The notes beneath the pieces were generated by a model. It searched no databases and was not told the DNA's origin. It worked only from the letters and a program-made list of their open reading frames with translations. Below are positions 34,722 to 43,714 of a stretch of 51,945 bases of DNA, piece by piece. The stretch's first letter is position 1. Every line of letters begins with the position of its first letter. The stretch comes from Paenibacillus tianmuensis (GTDB taxonomy: Bacteria; Bacillota; Bacilli; Paenibacillales; NBRC-103111): the NCBI RefSeq assembly GCF_900100345.1, contig NZ_FMTT01000007.1, forward strand, positions 1-51,945, read 5' to 3'. The translations under genes were made by a program, and so were the position numbers.

Positions 34722-35090
34722 TTACTTTTTTGAAATATATAGTTCTTTTGCTTTAAGTATAACATTAATTAAAGATAATTCTAGTAAATTTTTCTCAGTT
34801 TCTGTGAGTTCTACTCCACGGAACATCACCTTCTTTTGGGCCAAAATACTTTCCAGATCCACTTCGTTAGAAGTATTCGTTGTCACCGGGTCTTTCCCCG
34901 TAAGTATCCAATCCAGGGATACTTCATATAAATCTGCCAAAATACGCAAGGTATTAATGTCCGGCTCGCTGCCTCCATTTTCATACCGGCTTAAGGTTTT
35001 GTTATTAATCCCGGTCCGTTCGGACACATCTTTTTGCTTAAAGTTTATTCGTTCCCTTGCATAGCGGAGTCGTTCAGAAACCGTAAACAT
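34722..35090 (-). CDS. Xre-family repressor of the tail-particle locus
   Basis: A 122-residue HTH_3 (Cro/CI-like) regulator. The helix-turn-helix is RLRYARERINFKQKDVSERT followed by GINNKTLSRYENGGSEPDINTL, then a short helical C-terminal part (about 85-122, TETEKNLLELSLINVILKAK) that likely dimerises. No peptidase or RecA-cleavage domain is present. The start is the ATG at 35090, with GGGAGGATT before it. It is divergent from the coiled-coil gene, and three TCTC-N7-GAGA sites lie between them, so it probably keeps the locus silent, as Xre does for PBSX. Confidence 0.9.
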   Translation of the reverse strand: MFTVSERLRYARERINFKQKDVSERTGINNKTLSRYENGGSEPDINTLRILADLYEVSLDWILTGKDPVTTNTSNEVDLESILAQKKVMFRGVELTETEKNLLELSLINVILKAKELYISKK

Positions 35091-35144
35091 AATGGAATCC
35101 TCCCACTTGAAAAAAGTAATAGTTCGGGCTATCGTCTGGCTCAT

Positions 35145-35338
35145 TTTGACTTAAACAGGTGTATGGCTCGGGTCTCTGCGAGGAAGACGGTTTGTAGGCT
35201 TTTTCGGTTTTCTACATAGAAATAGACTTGTTAATTGCAGGAATGTTTCTCAGTCTACTAGAGGCGCTTTTTGCGTTCAAAGCCCAAAGGACTTCGCTAC
35301 TGGAATATCGGCGTATGAAAATAACTATAGCATAGCAG
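35145..35338. other. Leader side of the Xre control region
   Basis: No gene is supported in this stretch between the repressor start and the operators. On the minus strand TATAGT near 35326 could serve as the -10 box of the repressor promoter, but the -35 box is poor. Confidence 0.35.
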
Positions 35339-35353
35339 TCTCAAAAATTGAGA
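35339..35353. promoter_or_regulatory. Xre operator O3
   Basis: TCTCAAAAATTGAGA, an inverted repeat of TCTC-N7-GAGA form, 29 bases upstream of O1 and close to the repressor side. Confidence 0.6.
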
Positions 35354-35361
35354 AAAAAACA

Positions 35362-35390
35362 TTGAATTCTCGTTTAATGAGAATTATAAT
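35362..35390 (+). promoter_or_regulatory. Rightward SigA promoter of the locus
   Basis: TTGAAT, exactly 17 bases, then a perfect TATAAT. Operator O1 fills the spacer. Confidence 0.85.
35368..35382. promoter_or_regulatory. Xre operator O1
   Basis: TCTCGTTTAATGAGA within the longer palindrome ATTCTCGTTTAATGAGAAT, lying between the -35 and -10 boxes. Confidence 0.8.
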
Positions 35391-35409
35391 AGGTTTTGTT
35401 CGCTGATTA

Positions 35410-35424
35410 TCTCATTTAACGAGA
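35410..35424. promoter_or_regulatory. Xre operator O2
   Basis: TCTCATTTAACGAGA, the O1 sequence in reverse orientation, 42 bases downstream of O1 in the leader of the coiled-coil gene. Confidence 0.8.
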
Positions 35425-35504
35425 ATTATGGGAGGTGCAGCTATTTGATGGTTATCGGCAATGTATTGTAATTCACGATCAAACTACTGGAAAGGAAGTT
35501 TAGC

Positions 35505-36509
35505 ATGCAGAACATTCAACAAAGATACGAGGTCTTGGAAGCTGAGAAAGCGTTATTGAACATGAACGACCAGGCAGATATGTTGAAACTTTTAGTTATC
35601 GAGAATGAACAGGAGCAGCTTCAAGCGCAAATGAATGAGCAAATGGGAACTCAAGCCGGAGAAGATCGCCACCATGTCCTCCCCACAGAGCACGCTTCGA
35701 GCAAAGTAGATAAAGACCTGATCGTCTCTCCGCCGGATAGCGATGAAATTGAGCTGAAGTACGATTTTAACGATATCTTCGGAAACATGCAGGCCAACAA
35801 AATCATAAGTGAGCTTCTAAGAGAGCAGAAAGCCGCTTTGCAGTCGCTGCATCAGAATCAGTTGAGCGAACTGCAATCCGCCTATGAGGCGCAGGAAGAA
35901 GAATTGGAGTCCGGCATTGAGCTTATTTATCAGTTTAAACAGAAGCTGGAAAATTTAAACACGAGTGCCTTGGAGAAGGAAGATTTACTGAGCAAACTAA
36001 CGCAGCAAAATCAGCATCTTCAGGAACAAGTGAGCCGGTTGCAGCAAGAACGCGATGAGGCGATTGCCACGCTGGACCATTTGAAAGCCGAGTTCAACGG
36101 TGAAGCTGAAGAGCAGCAGAATGAAATCCTGCGTTTGGAGCAGCTTTTGAAACAGATGGAGTCCCGGCCTAGTGCGGAACCAAGCGTGAAAATGACGGGG
36201 ACCTCCGAGACGCTTGAGGAGCTGGTGCAAAAAGCAAAGGAAAGCGCAGCCGAAAAAGCGACGCAGCAGCTCCTTGCGAGCCGGGCGGAAGTGCTGCCTC
36301 CTCTTGTGTTCCAGCCCGACGCAGCTCACTTGCAGCCAATCCCTGTGCCTACCTTGTCAGAACCAATTGCGCAAACCGATGCGGTGGCTGCAGGGCATCT
36401 GCAGGAACAGATGAAAGACATGCTGGACTGGAAAAAGGATATCGAGGAATGGCGGGAAGGAGAAGCCGCTTGGCGGGTTGACGTCGAGAAGCAGCTGTCC
36501 AGACTTTAA
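35505..36509 (+). CDS. Long coiled-coil protein of the tail-particle locus
   Basis: I do not recognise the family. The 334-residue product is almost wholly helical and charged: residues 1-60 (EAEKALLNMNDQADMLKLLV), then about 100-235 a near-continuous coiled coil (QKAALQSLHQNQLSELQSAY, LSKLTQQNQHLQEQVSRLQQ), an acidic/Gln-rich part and a C-terminal WKKDIEEWREGEAAWRVDVE. There is no signal peptide or membrane helix. AAAGGAAG precedes the ATG. It is the first gene under the Xre-controlled promoter, so it is made early on induction. A scaffold or regulatory-adaptor role is a guess. Confidence 0.65.
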   Translation: MQNIQQRYEVLEAEKALLNMNDQADMLKLLVIENEQEQLQAQMNEQMGTQAGEDRHHVLPTEHASSKVDKDLIVSPPDSDEIELKYDFNDIFGNMQANKIISELLREQKAALQSLHQNQLSELQSAYEAQEEELESGIELIYQFKQKLENLNTSALEKEDLLSKLTQQNQHLQEQVSRLQQERDEAIATLDHLKAEFNGEAEEQQNEILRLEQLLKQMESRPSAEPSVKMTGTSETLEELVQKAKESAAEKATQQLLASRAEVLPPLVFQPDAAHLQPIPVPTLSEPIAQTDAVAAGHLQEQMKDMLDWKKDIEEWREGEAAWRVDVEKQLSRL

Positions 36510-36566
36510 GCATGCGACGATCGGATCATTGACCGCAAACGTTTAATCCAAGAAAGGGAGAGACGC

Positions 36567-37037
36567 ATGACCAATACTGAGCGTGAAAAAGTCGTAACGC
36601 TTCTCAAGAACTACCAATCTTATAAATATGCAGTGGATAACTATATGTCGGAAAGCTCGTATACGCTCTCCGTATCCAAGCTGGACTTTGCTCCCCGCAA
36701 CGGCAGTTACGGTTCGAGGGAACCCGGTGTGCTGACCCATAGTTGTGAGCAAGACGCGGCGGATTATCGAATGTACAGCCGTCTCGTACACATGATTGAA
36801 GGTGCGCTCAAAACCTTGTCGGATGTCGAATATGAAATTATTCATTATAAATGGATGAAGGGCTGGACCTTGAAAGAAATTGAGGTTCGCAAAAATTACG
36901 GCACTGATTCGACCAAAGCGATTCATCGCCGCGCGCTTGAGAAGCTGGCGATTTGTTTCATGTTTACCGAGCCGGCAGACATTCTGCCGATGCAAGGCCG
37001 TCGCGTCCCGGGTGAAACTCAAGAGGCGTTTGCATAA
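36567..37037 (+). CDS. Sigma-region-4-like phage late-gene activator (ArpU/Xpf type)
   Basis: A 156-residue regulator. The C-terminal half has a sigma-70 region 4-like helix-turn-helix, LSDVEYEIIHYKWMKGWTLK then EIEVRKNYGTDSTKAIHRRA, as in ArpU/RinA-type phage activators and the PBSX regulator Xpf. The N-terminal half is helical with a basic insertion. AGAAAGGGAGAG precedes the ATG. It is the last gene before the late promoter at 37039-37073, whose tandem 11-bp repeats lie where such a factor would bind, so it probably turns on the structural genes. Confidence 0.75.
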   Translation: MTNTEREKVVTLLKNYQSYKYAVDNYMSESSYTLSVSKLDFAPRNGSYGSREPGVLTHSCEQDAADYRMYSRLVHMIEGALKTLSDVEYEIIHYKWMKGWTLKEIEVRKNYGTDSTKAIHRRALEKLAICFMFTEPADILPMQGRRVPGETQEAFA

Positions 37038-37038
37038 A

Positions 37039-37073
37039 CAACCACCTTTCAACCACCTTTCCCATGTTATAGT
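37039..37073 (+). promoter_or_regulatory. Candidate late promoter with tandem 11-bp repeats
   Basis: CAACCACCTTT occurs twice with no gap (37039-37060), followed by the extended -10 element TGTTATAGT (37065-37073). The repeats replace the -35 box and are one helical turn apart. The upstream sigma-like activator is the likely ligand. Confidence 0.6.
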
Positions 37074-37137
37074 AATAGCATGAGAAAGAATCGATACGAG
37101 TGAAGCCATGATAGTCCTATAGATGAAACATGTAAAA

Positions 37138-37182
37138 GTGATGGGAGCCGTCGCCGTTTGGCGCGGTGAACATCGCTTTTTA
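37138..37182 (+). promoter_or_regulatory. Leader hairpin (attenuator-like) before the first fibre gene
   Basis: An outer stem GTGATG/CATCGC encloses CCGTCGCC-GTTT-GGCGCGG and is followed by TTTTTATTTT. It has terminator form yet lies inside the leader of the structural operon, about 27 bases before the fibre start codon at 37209. Confidence 0.55.
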
Positions 37183-37208
37183 TTTTAGACGATACAGGAG
37201 GGGTACAT

Positions 37209-39788
37209 ATGAGCAGTGATAAGACGAAACGCCTTGGTTTGAATAAATGGGTCGGCTCCGACCAAGTTCTGCGTGCCGAGTTTAACGAGAATTTTGACAA
37301 GATCGATGCGTATGTCGATGACAGCCTGGCGGTGAAGACGACTTCCGTGCAGTTGAAGCAGGGCTTGCAGGTGGTCGATGTGAACCAGAGCAGCCCGCTG
37401 AATAATGTAACCATTCAAGGGCGGACGTTGGTTAATTTGCTTGGGCGTGCGGGCGGTTTCGAGGCGGGCGATATCGTCCAGTGGGAGAAGGGTTCTGCCA
37501 CACTGACGATTGATACAAGCACGTTTGTATCAGGGAAATCTTGCGGAAAAGTGACGACAACTGCATCAGCGGTCTGCTACATAGCGCAGCGGTTCACCTT
37601 CAAGAAGGGGAAATACTATATCCTCATCGCAGAGACGAAGAATGGCACGGCAACAACAGGCGTTCTTATTGGCAACAATGACTTTGCCTCTACATGGAAT
37701 ACTGACGCAACAAAGTGGACGACGCAGTTTGTAAAAATAAATTATACAGAGAATCGTGAGGATTACGTCATCTTCAACTGCAGCGGCGCTGCGGGACAGA
37801 CCGGGTACATTGACAATTATCGTGTTTACGAAATTACACGAGCGGAATACGACGCCATCGACAGCATGACAACGGAGCAAATCGCCGCGAAATGGCCGTA
37901 CGTTGACGATATGAAAAGTGTTTATTCGCCGTATATCATCAAGCATGGGGAGAACGGCCTGCCACCAATGATCGCATGGAATATTCATGATGGAAATACC
38001 GGTGCTAACATATCGTTCCCGGACAAGGATACGCTGTATATCGATAAATATGCACCCGGCGTAAGTGGTATTTGGTATAAAGTTCCGATCGGCGCTGGAC
38101 AGACGTATACCTTTAAAACGACCGTAAATATCGAAAATATTGGAGGGAATGTCTCAGATGGCGGATACTACAACCTATGGCCGTACGATGCACAAGGAAA
38201 GGAGCTTGCTCCTTTACATTCACCGCCTTATGCACCACAGAACGGTGAAACCTTGCTGCAAAAAACATTTGCCGTACCAACAAACGCAGTTGCTTTAGGC
38301 ATCTTTATCGGTGCTGACATTGAGTCTACCGGGAACTACACGTTTTCTCGGCCGACGCTGCACTCCGGATCGGAAGCACTCCCGTTCGTCTCAAATAGCA
38401 ATGACGATTACCTATTTTTCCCGAACGTTAAGCTTGCATCCAATGTTGACGGAACGGTTCATGATACGCTGTTTCAGCATGACGGGAAGTACTGGAAGCA
38501 GGCGCGGTTTAAGACAATGGACTTGACGGGCGACTTGGAATGGGGACCCTTAGGAAAAGGCCCTGGCTGGAAAAGCGTTACAACTAATTCTAATACAGTA
38601 GCTGGAGCAGTATTGATATCGAGCTTTGGCTTAGGTACCTTTACAAAGTTTGATGGGAAGATTCTTGGCCCTTATATCATATCGTCTGGAATTGATACGG
38701 GATGGATTCCGGTTGATTACTCCGTCCGGATTGGTATTCCTAACTCAGATAGCGGATGGAGTGATAAACACGATCCATCGCCGGACGACATTAAGGCATA
38801 TTTTAATGGTTGGCGAATGTTTCAAGAAGGGCAAGACCCGAACACATCTTTATATACAAGTGGAAACAAATGGTGGTTAAATCGAAGAGATAACACAACA
38901 ACTACTACACCCGATATCAGTCAATCTGTTTGGAAAGTATCGCAATCCCCTTACAAACTCCAATACCAACTTGCTACGCCAACCATTGAAGAGATAACGT
39001 CAGAGGGCGGAATCACGCTCCATGAAGGGTTGAATCAGGTTGAAGTTGGTACCGGATTAATTATACGGGAAACTATTAGATGGGTAGATGGGGAACCATT
39101 AGGATACGGGGTTTATTATTATACGAACCATCAAATCATGGCGGGTGGTTCGACGAAATTTCGAAAACGAGCAAAAGGTACAGTAACGGTCTATAAAAAC
39201 GGTTGTCGAGATTTTAGCACGTCGTCTGCGGGGACGAGTATTGATGATTGGATCAAACTGGACAAGATCGCATTTGATCCATCAGCAGCTTACACCGTCA
39301 CGTACTTTGCCCTAGAGCAATACGCATTAACTTGCAACATCCAATCGATCCGAGCTGAATATGCGGGCAATATAAAAAGTGTCGTCGATACGCTGGCAGC
39401 CGGACAGTCCGACATGGCAGCGCGAGTCGGGGCGCTTGAGATTACGCGTGCTCAGCGTGTACAGTCACAGTGGATTAAGCCGACGCTGCTTAATGGATGG
39501 GTCAATTACGGTGACGGGGCATACACCGATGCTGGCTACTTTAAAGACGAATTAGGTATCATTCATATCCGAGGGCTGGTAAAGAACGGCCAGCTGAATG
39601 CCTCTATCTTTATGCTCCCTCTCGGGTATAGACCGGCTCGCGCGATGGTAATTCCGGTTGCTACGGACGGTAACGGTCAACTTATATTGGGCCGCCTGAC
39701 GATTGACTTTAATGGGTCTGTGTATCATACATTAGGTGGAACGGGCTGGTTTTCACTCGACGGCATATCGTTCCTTGCCGAAAGATAA
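37209..39788 (+). CDS. Tail fibre / receptor-binding protein 1
   Basis: A modular fibre protein of 859 residues. The N-terminal attachment part (about 1-85: LGLNKWVGSDQVLRAEFNEN, then QGRTLVNLLGR) is shared with the two other fibres. A jelly-roll, carbohydrate-module-like domain follows (about 86-215), then YVDDMKSVYSPYIIK (about 231), a second such domain, LFFPNVKLASNVDGTVHDTL (about 400), YKLQYQLATPTIEEITSEGG (about 582) and a shared helix near 705-745. The C-terminal tip (about 752-859, LLNGWVNYGDGAYTDAGYF, LPLGYRPARAM) is unlike the other two fibres and should contact the target cell. AGGAGGGG precedes the ATG. A DUF4376 gene follows. Confidence 0.8.
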   Translation: MSSDKTKRLGLNKWVGSDQVLRAEFNENFDKIDAYVDDSLAVKTTSVQLKQGLQVVDVNQSSPLNNVTIQGRTLVNLLGRAGGFEAGDIVQWEKGSATLTIDTSTFVSGKSCGKVTTTASAVCYIAQRFTFKKGKYYILIAETKNGTATTGVLIGNNDFASTWNTDATKWTTQFVKINYTENREDYVIFNCSGAAGQTGYIDNYRVYEITRAEYDAIDSMTTEQIAAKWPYVDDMKSVYSPYIIKHGENGLPPMIAWNIHDGNTGANISFPDKDTLYIDKYAPGVSGIWYKVPIGAGQTYTFKTTVNIENIGGNVSDGGYYNLWPYDAQGKELAPLHSPPYAPQNGETLLQKTFAVPTNAVALGIFIGADIESTGNYTFSRPTLHSGSEALPFVSNSNDDYLFFPNVKLASNVDGTVHDTLFQHDGKYWKQARFKTMDLTGDLEWGPLGKGPGWKSVTTNSNTVAGAVLISSFGLGTFTKFDGKILGPYIISSGIDTGWIPVDYSVRIGIPNSDSGWSDKHDPSPDDIKAYFNGWRMFQEGQDPNTSLYTSGNKWWLNRRDNTTTTTPDISQSVWKVSQSPYKLQYQLATPTIEEITSEGGITLHEGLNQVEVGTGLIIRETIRWVDGEPLGYGVYYYTNHQIMAGGSTKFRKRAKGTVTVYKNGCRDFSTSSAGTSIDDWIKLDKIAFDPSAAYTVTYFALEQYALTCNIQSIRAEYAGNIKSVVDTLAAGQSDMAARVGALEITRAQRVQSQWIKPTLLNGWVNYGDGAYTDAGYFKDELGIIHIRGLVKNGQLNASIFMLPLGYRPARAMVIPVATDGNGQLILGRLTIDFNGSVYHTLGGTGWFSLDGISFLAER

Positions 39789-39808
39789 AATGGAGGTGCA
39801 ACGGATTA

Positions 39809-40408
39809 ATGAAAGAAGCACTCATAGTCGATCTAAACGGCTTCATCACAGACGTAACACTCGTAGACGACAATGTCTCGGGCGTTTTTCCTATCTACCG
39901 GGAGTTGCCCGCAAGAGGCACAGAGGAGCAACCGCAGAAAGCGGTGGAGCTAATCGGCTACACTATAGCCGTTCCCGTCCCGGAAGGACTGCATTTGCCT
40001 AAGTGGGATTTTACCGAGGAGCGGTGGGTAGAGGGCAAGCCTGCAGGTGAATTGCTGGTCCAGCAAAAAGCGAATAAACTTGCTGAACTCAAAAGATTTT
40101 GTACGGAAGCCATCGAGGGAACTTTCACCTCTTCTTCTCTGGGAGAGGAGCATGTTTACTCTTTTGATACGGAGGCTCAGCTTAATTTTCAAAGCACTAA
40201 AGAATTGATGAACATGCACCCTAATTTTACACAAACATCGTGGAAAACACGCGACGCGGGCGTTTTGACACATACGAAGGAACAGTTCACCCGACTTTGG
40301 CTTGACGGGCAAATGCATAAAACAAACCTGATCGAGAAGTTTAGACGACTGGAAAAAGAACTCGAACACGCCACTTCAGTGGATGCGGTCAATTCTATCC
40401 GGTGGTAG
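39809..40408 (+). CDS. DUF4376-type fibre partner / tail assembly protein 1
   Basis: A 199-residue protein. The N-terminal part (about 1-85) resembles small phage fibre-assembly proteins (LIVDLNGFITDVTLVDDN, PEGLHLPKWDFTEERWVEG). The C-terminal 110 residues form a DUF4376-like helical domain (AELKRFCTEAIEGTFTSSSL, WKTRDAGVLTHTKEQFTRLW). A paralogue lies at 46979-47716. It directly follows fibre 1 (20-base gap) and ends 41 bases before the start of fibre 2, so a chaperone or adaptor role for the fibres is likely but unproven. Confidence 0.75.
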   Translation: MKEALIVDLNGFITDVTLVDDNVSGVFPIYRELPARGTEEQPQKAVELIGYTIAVPVPEGLHLPKWDFTEERWVEGKPAGELLVQQKANKLAELKRFCTEAIEGTFTSSSLGEEHVYSFDTEAQLNFQSTKELMNMHPNFTQTSWKTRDAGVLTHTKEQFTRLWLDGQMHKTNLIEKFRRLEKELEHATSVDAVNSIRW

Positions 40409-40449
40409 AAGCTTCTTTTATGTATGGGGAATCTGGGGGAATCTATAAA

Positions 40450-43400
40450 ATGAGCAGCAATAAGACATCGAATCTGAAATTGCATAATTGGGCAGGCTCG
40501 GATCAAGTGCTGAGATCGGAGTTTAATGAAAATTTTGAGAAGATAGATGCTTTTGCGAGTGAGCTCATGGCTATGGGCTCGGTCCCGGTTCAATTAAAGT
40601 ATGGGATGCAAGTCGTCAAAGTAGAGCACACCAGAATGTTGGAAAACGTCAGCATGAAAGGGAGAACGCTGGTTAATTTACTGGGACGGGACGGAAATTG
40701 CGAAGACGCCTCCAGGTGGGCCCCGTATACCGGTGCCGTGCTTTCGCTGGACCACGTAAAAAAGGCCTCTGGGTCGAATAGCATTCAGTTTAAGATAGCG
40801 AGCGATCAGGCCTCGGCTGGAATAACGAAATTATGCGCGGTATCCGCGGGAAAGTATTACATCGCGTTTGCTGACATAGCTAACACAGACATTCAAAGCG
40901 GAGCCGTACTGAAATTCGGCACCGAGCAAACGGTCGGCTATACCGGAACATCGTTCACTACGAAATGGGTAAAGCTTGCGCCAAGCGAGAGCGGTCAACA
41001 ATCGTTATACGTATTTGGATCAGGTATGCCCAATCAGATCGCCAATGTTGATAATGTCCGCCTCTATGAAGTGAGTGCGGAAGACTATGCGATCATAGAC
41101 ACTATGACACCGGAGGAAGTCGCCACCAAATGGTCGTACGTTGACGATATAAAGTCCGTCTACTCGCCATACATTATCAAGTACGGCGAGAACTTGCTAC
41201 CGCCGTTCACGGAGTGGAATGTGATAGCAGGGAACGGCGGCACACCGAAAATGGACATAGATGATCCATTTTCCGCCAGTCTGATCGCCGATCTGAGCGG
41301 TCAAGCGATTTATGTAGATATACCCGCTACGCCGAATATCGCTTATACGTTATCACTACCTTCATTACCTGCCAATGGATTTATAGGATTTAATAGTTTC
41401 GATGCGAATATGCAGTTTGTAAGTGCTTATGGAGGCTATACATCCAAGTTGAGCAAGACCATAATAACAGAGCCCAATGTAAGATATTTAAAGGTCATAT
41501 TTGGAAATAACACTTATGGAGCGGGGACGTATAAGTTCGTAAAGCCTGTGCTGTCACTGGGTTCTACGGCGAAACCGTTCAAATCCCGCAACGACGACCA
41601 CTTGTTCTTCCCGAATGTCAATCTTGCCTCTAACGTAGACGGAACGGTCTATGATATGTTATACCAACGCGACGGAAAGTATTGGAAGCAAGCGCGGTTT
41701 TGCACGATGGAACTGAATGGGAATTTGGACTGGTCTTATGCAAATTTTTTTACCGGATTTAAGGAAGTGAAAGTCCCGATACCGGAGGCTATCACGAATG
41801 CCGCCACAATCGTTAAGCATGATGGAAAGCCGTTAAAGGTGAAACCGGATGGGATTGCTCCTGCGGGCGGAGACGAGTTCACTTTGACAACCAAGAGTAA
41901 TCAGCTGTTTATTTCGATCTCCAACGCCGATAGCGGATGGGGAGATTCATATAACCCGTCCCAGGAAGATATTAAGGCGTATTTTAATGGCTGGCGCATG
42001 TATCAGGAGGGTACGTCAGCGGCAACCGGGATTTACACATCAGGCAGAAAGTGGTGGGCACGACGCAATGGTACCGGGTTTGACTCAGCTACGGCGGAAA
42101 TGGCACCTGCTGCCTACGGGTTCATTAATGGCCCTACCGCATACAAACTTCAATACCAACTTGCTGAGCCGACGGTTGAGGAACTTACAGCGGAAGGCGG
42201 GCTCACGTTCCATGAAGAACTCAATCAAGTGGAAGTCGGCAATGGGATGATCGTCAGGGAGCATCACAATGTAGTGACAATCGGCGGTATTTCTTACATG
42301 CTAACGGGAGCGGGGCAAAAGTTCCGTGCGGATAGAGCATTTGCAGTATATAAGAATGGCGTGAATGCAGGTTGGTCTCTGAAGCGCAGAGCGGCTTTTG
42401 ATGTAAATTATGGATGGGGATACGCCCAAACGCTTTCGTCGAATGTAGATCCATCCGCGACTTACACGGTCACGTATCGTGCTCTTGACCAATACGCTCT
42501 CACCTGCAACGTTCAATCGATCCAAGGGGAGTATGCGGGCAATCTTAAGTCCGTTGTCGATACGCTGGCAACTAATCAGGCGGACATGGCGGCGCAGATC
42601 ACAGAGCTTCAAGGCGGGACGGATAAACTTGAATCGGTTTTACCGCTTAGCGCCATGTCGCGGCAATCCATCATCAATGGCGGGTTCGATATAGCGCAAC
42701 GGGGTACCAGCGTTGTCCAAAATGGTAATCATGGTCCGGAAAATGCATATGGATACGGATTGGACAGGTGGGTCGGGCAAGTATACGCTGGCAGAGGAGT
42801 CATAGGAACGACCAGCTTTACGATGTCGCAGCAACCATTTGCATTAGGCCAAACCGCAGTTCCGGGAAATCCAAAGTATTTCGGAAGGTTGAGCGTCACT
42901 TCAATTGGTACCAAGGGGACAAGTAGGGCATTCATGAGGATGGCACAGTTTGTCGAGTCTGTGTTCACGTTTGCCGGACAAAAATGTACGGCAAGCTTTT
43001 GGGCGAAAGCGAGCGACAATCGCTCAATCGCGGTTTCTTTGTTCCAATACTTCGGGCACGGCAGCCCGTCGTCAGGTGTTTCGTGCCCGGGTGGTAAAAC
43101 GATCAACCTGACAAAGTCATGGCAATTTTTCTCTGTCACATTTGACGTTCCTTCTATTGCAGGGAAGGTTCTGGGAGAGAACAAGAACGACAATTTGGGG
43201 CTTTACTTTATTCCTTACAAACAAGACAACGAAGTCATTTCCATACCATCCGGCGAGGTCGGCACGTATGCAACAGGGGATTTCGATTTCGCCCAAGTCC
43301 AGCTTTGCGCCGGTGACGTAGCTCTTCCGTTCCAGCCGCGGACTTTTGCGGAGGAGTTGACGCTATGTCAGAGGTACTTCTGCAAAACGTTCCCGTATTC

Positions 43401-43698
43401 GACGCCCCCTGCAAATAATGCCGGACGTGGCGGGGCTCTGGGGGTGAGATTGGCAGCAACCACCGAGCCGATCATATGCTGGCAGTACCCCGTTCCGATG
43501 CGCATATCACCGTCATTTGTACTTTATTCTCCGCAAGGCGGGACAACGGGCCAATGGAGGAATGACTACAACTCTACGTCATCCGCTAACGCGATGCCAT
43601 TTTCCGGATCAGAAAAGAGTGCGGGGATCGGGAACTCGGAATTTAGTTTGCCAGCGGGATATTACGAGATTCATGCAGTGGCGGACGCCGAACTTTAA
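40450..43698 (+). CDS. Tail fibre / receptor-binding protein 2 (longest)
   Basis: A 1082-residue modular fibre. The N-terminus matches fibres 1 and 3 (SNLKLHNWAGSDQVLRSEFN, MKGRTLVNLLGRDGN). Shared blocks recur at about 230 (YVDDIKSVYSPYIIKYGENL), 382 (LFFPNVNLASNVDGTVYDML), 565 (YKLQYQLAEPTVEELTAEGG) and 682 (YALTCNVQSIQGEYAGNLKS). The last 350 residues are unique: INGGFDIAQRGTSVVQNGNH, DRWVGQ, and a long beta-sandwich like carbohydrate-binding tips of other phage fibres. I start at the ATG at 40450 because it aligns with the other fibres and follows GGGGGAATC; an in-frame GTG at 40402 is possible. Confidence 0.8.
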   Translation: MSSNKTSNLKLHNWAGSDQVLRSEFNENFEKIDAFASELMAMGSVPVQLKYGMQVVKVEHTRMLENVSMKGRTLVNLLGRDGNCEDASRWAPYTGAVLSLDHVKKASGSNSIQFKIASDQASAGITKLCAVSAGKYYIAFADIANTDIQSGAVLKFGTEQTVGYTGTSFTTKWVKLAPSESGQQSLYVFGSGMPNQIANVDNVRLYEVSAEDYAIIDTMTPEEVATKWSYVDDIKSVYSPYIIKYGENLLPPFTEWNVIAGNGGTPKMDIDDPFSASLIADLSGQAIYVDIPATPNIAYTLSLPSLPANGFIGFNSFDANMQFVSAYGGYTSKLSKTIITEPNVRYLKVIFGNNTYGAGTYKFVKPVLSLGSTAKPFKSRNDDHLFFPNVNLASNVDGTVYDMLYQRDGKYWKQARFCTMELNGNLDWSYANFFTGFKEVKVPIPEAITNAATIVKHDGKPLKVKPDGIAPAGGDEFTLTTKSNQLFISISNADSGWGDSYNPSQEDIKAYFNGWRMYQEGTSAATGIYTSGRKWWARRNGTGFDSATAEMAPAAYGFINGPTAYKLQYQLAEPTVEELTAEGGLTFHEELNQVEVGNGMIVREHHNVVTIGGISYMLTGAGQKFRADRAFAVYKNGVNAGWSLKRRAAFDVNYGWGYAQTLSSNVDPSATYTVTYRALDQYALTCNVQSIQGEYAGNLKSVVDTLATNQADMAAQITELQGGTDKLESVLPLSAMSRQSIINGGFDIAQRGTSVVQNGNHGPENAYGYGLDRWVGQVYAGRGVIGTTSFTMSQQPFALGQTAVPGNPKYFGRLSVTSIGTKGTSRAFMRMAQFVESVFTFAGQKCTASFWAKASDNRSIAVSLFQYFGHGSPSSGVSCPGGKTINLTKSWQFFSVTFDVPSIAGKVLGENKNDNLGLYFIPYKQDNEVISIPSGEVGTYATGDFDFAQVQLCAGDVALPFQPRTFAEELTLCQRYFCKTFPYSTPPANNAGRGGALGVRLAATTEPIICWQYPVPMRISPSFVLYSPQGGTTGQWRNDYNSTSSANAMPFSGSEKSAGIGNSEFSLPAGYYEIHAVADAEL

Positions 43699-43714
43699 CG
43701 AAAGGAGCGCACCT

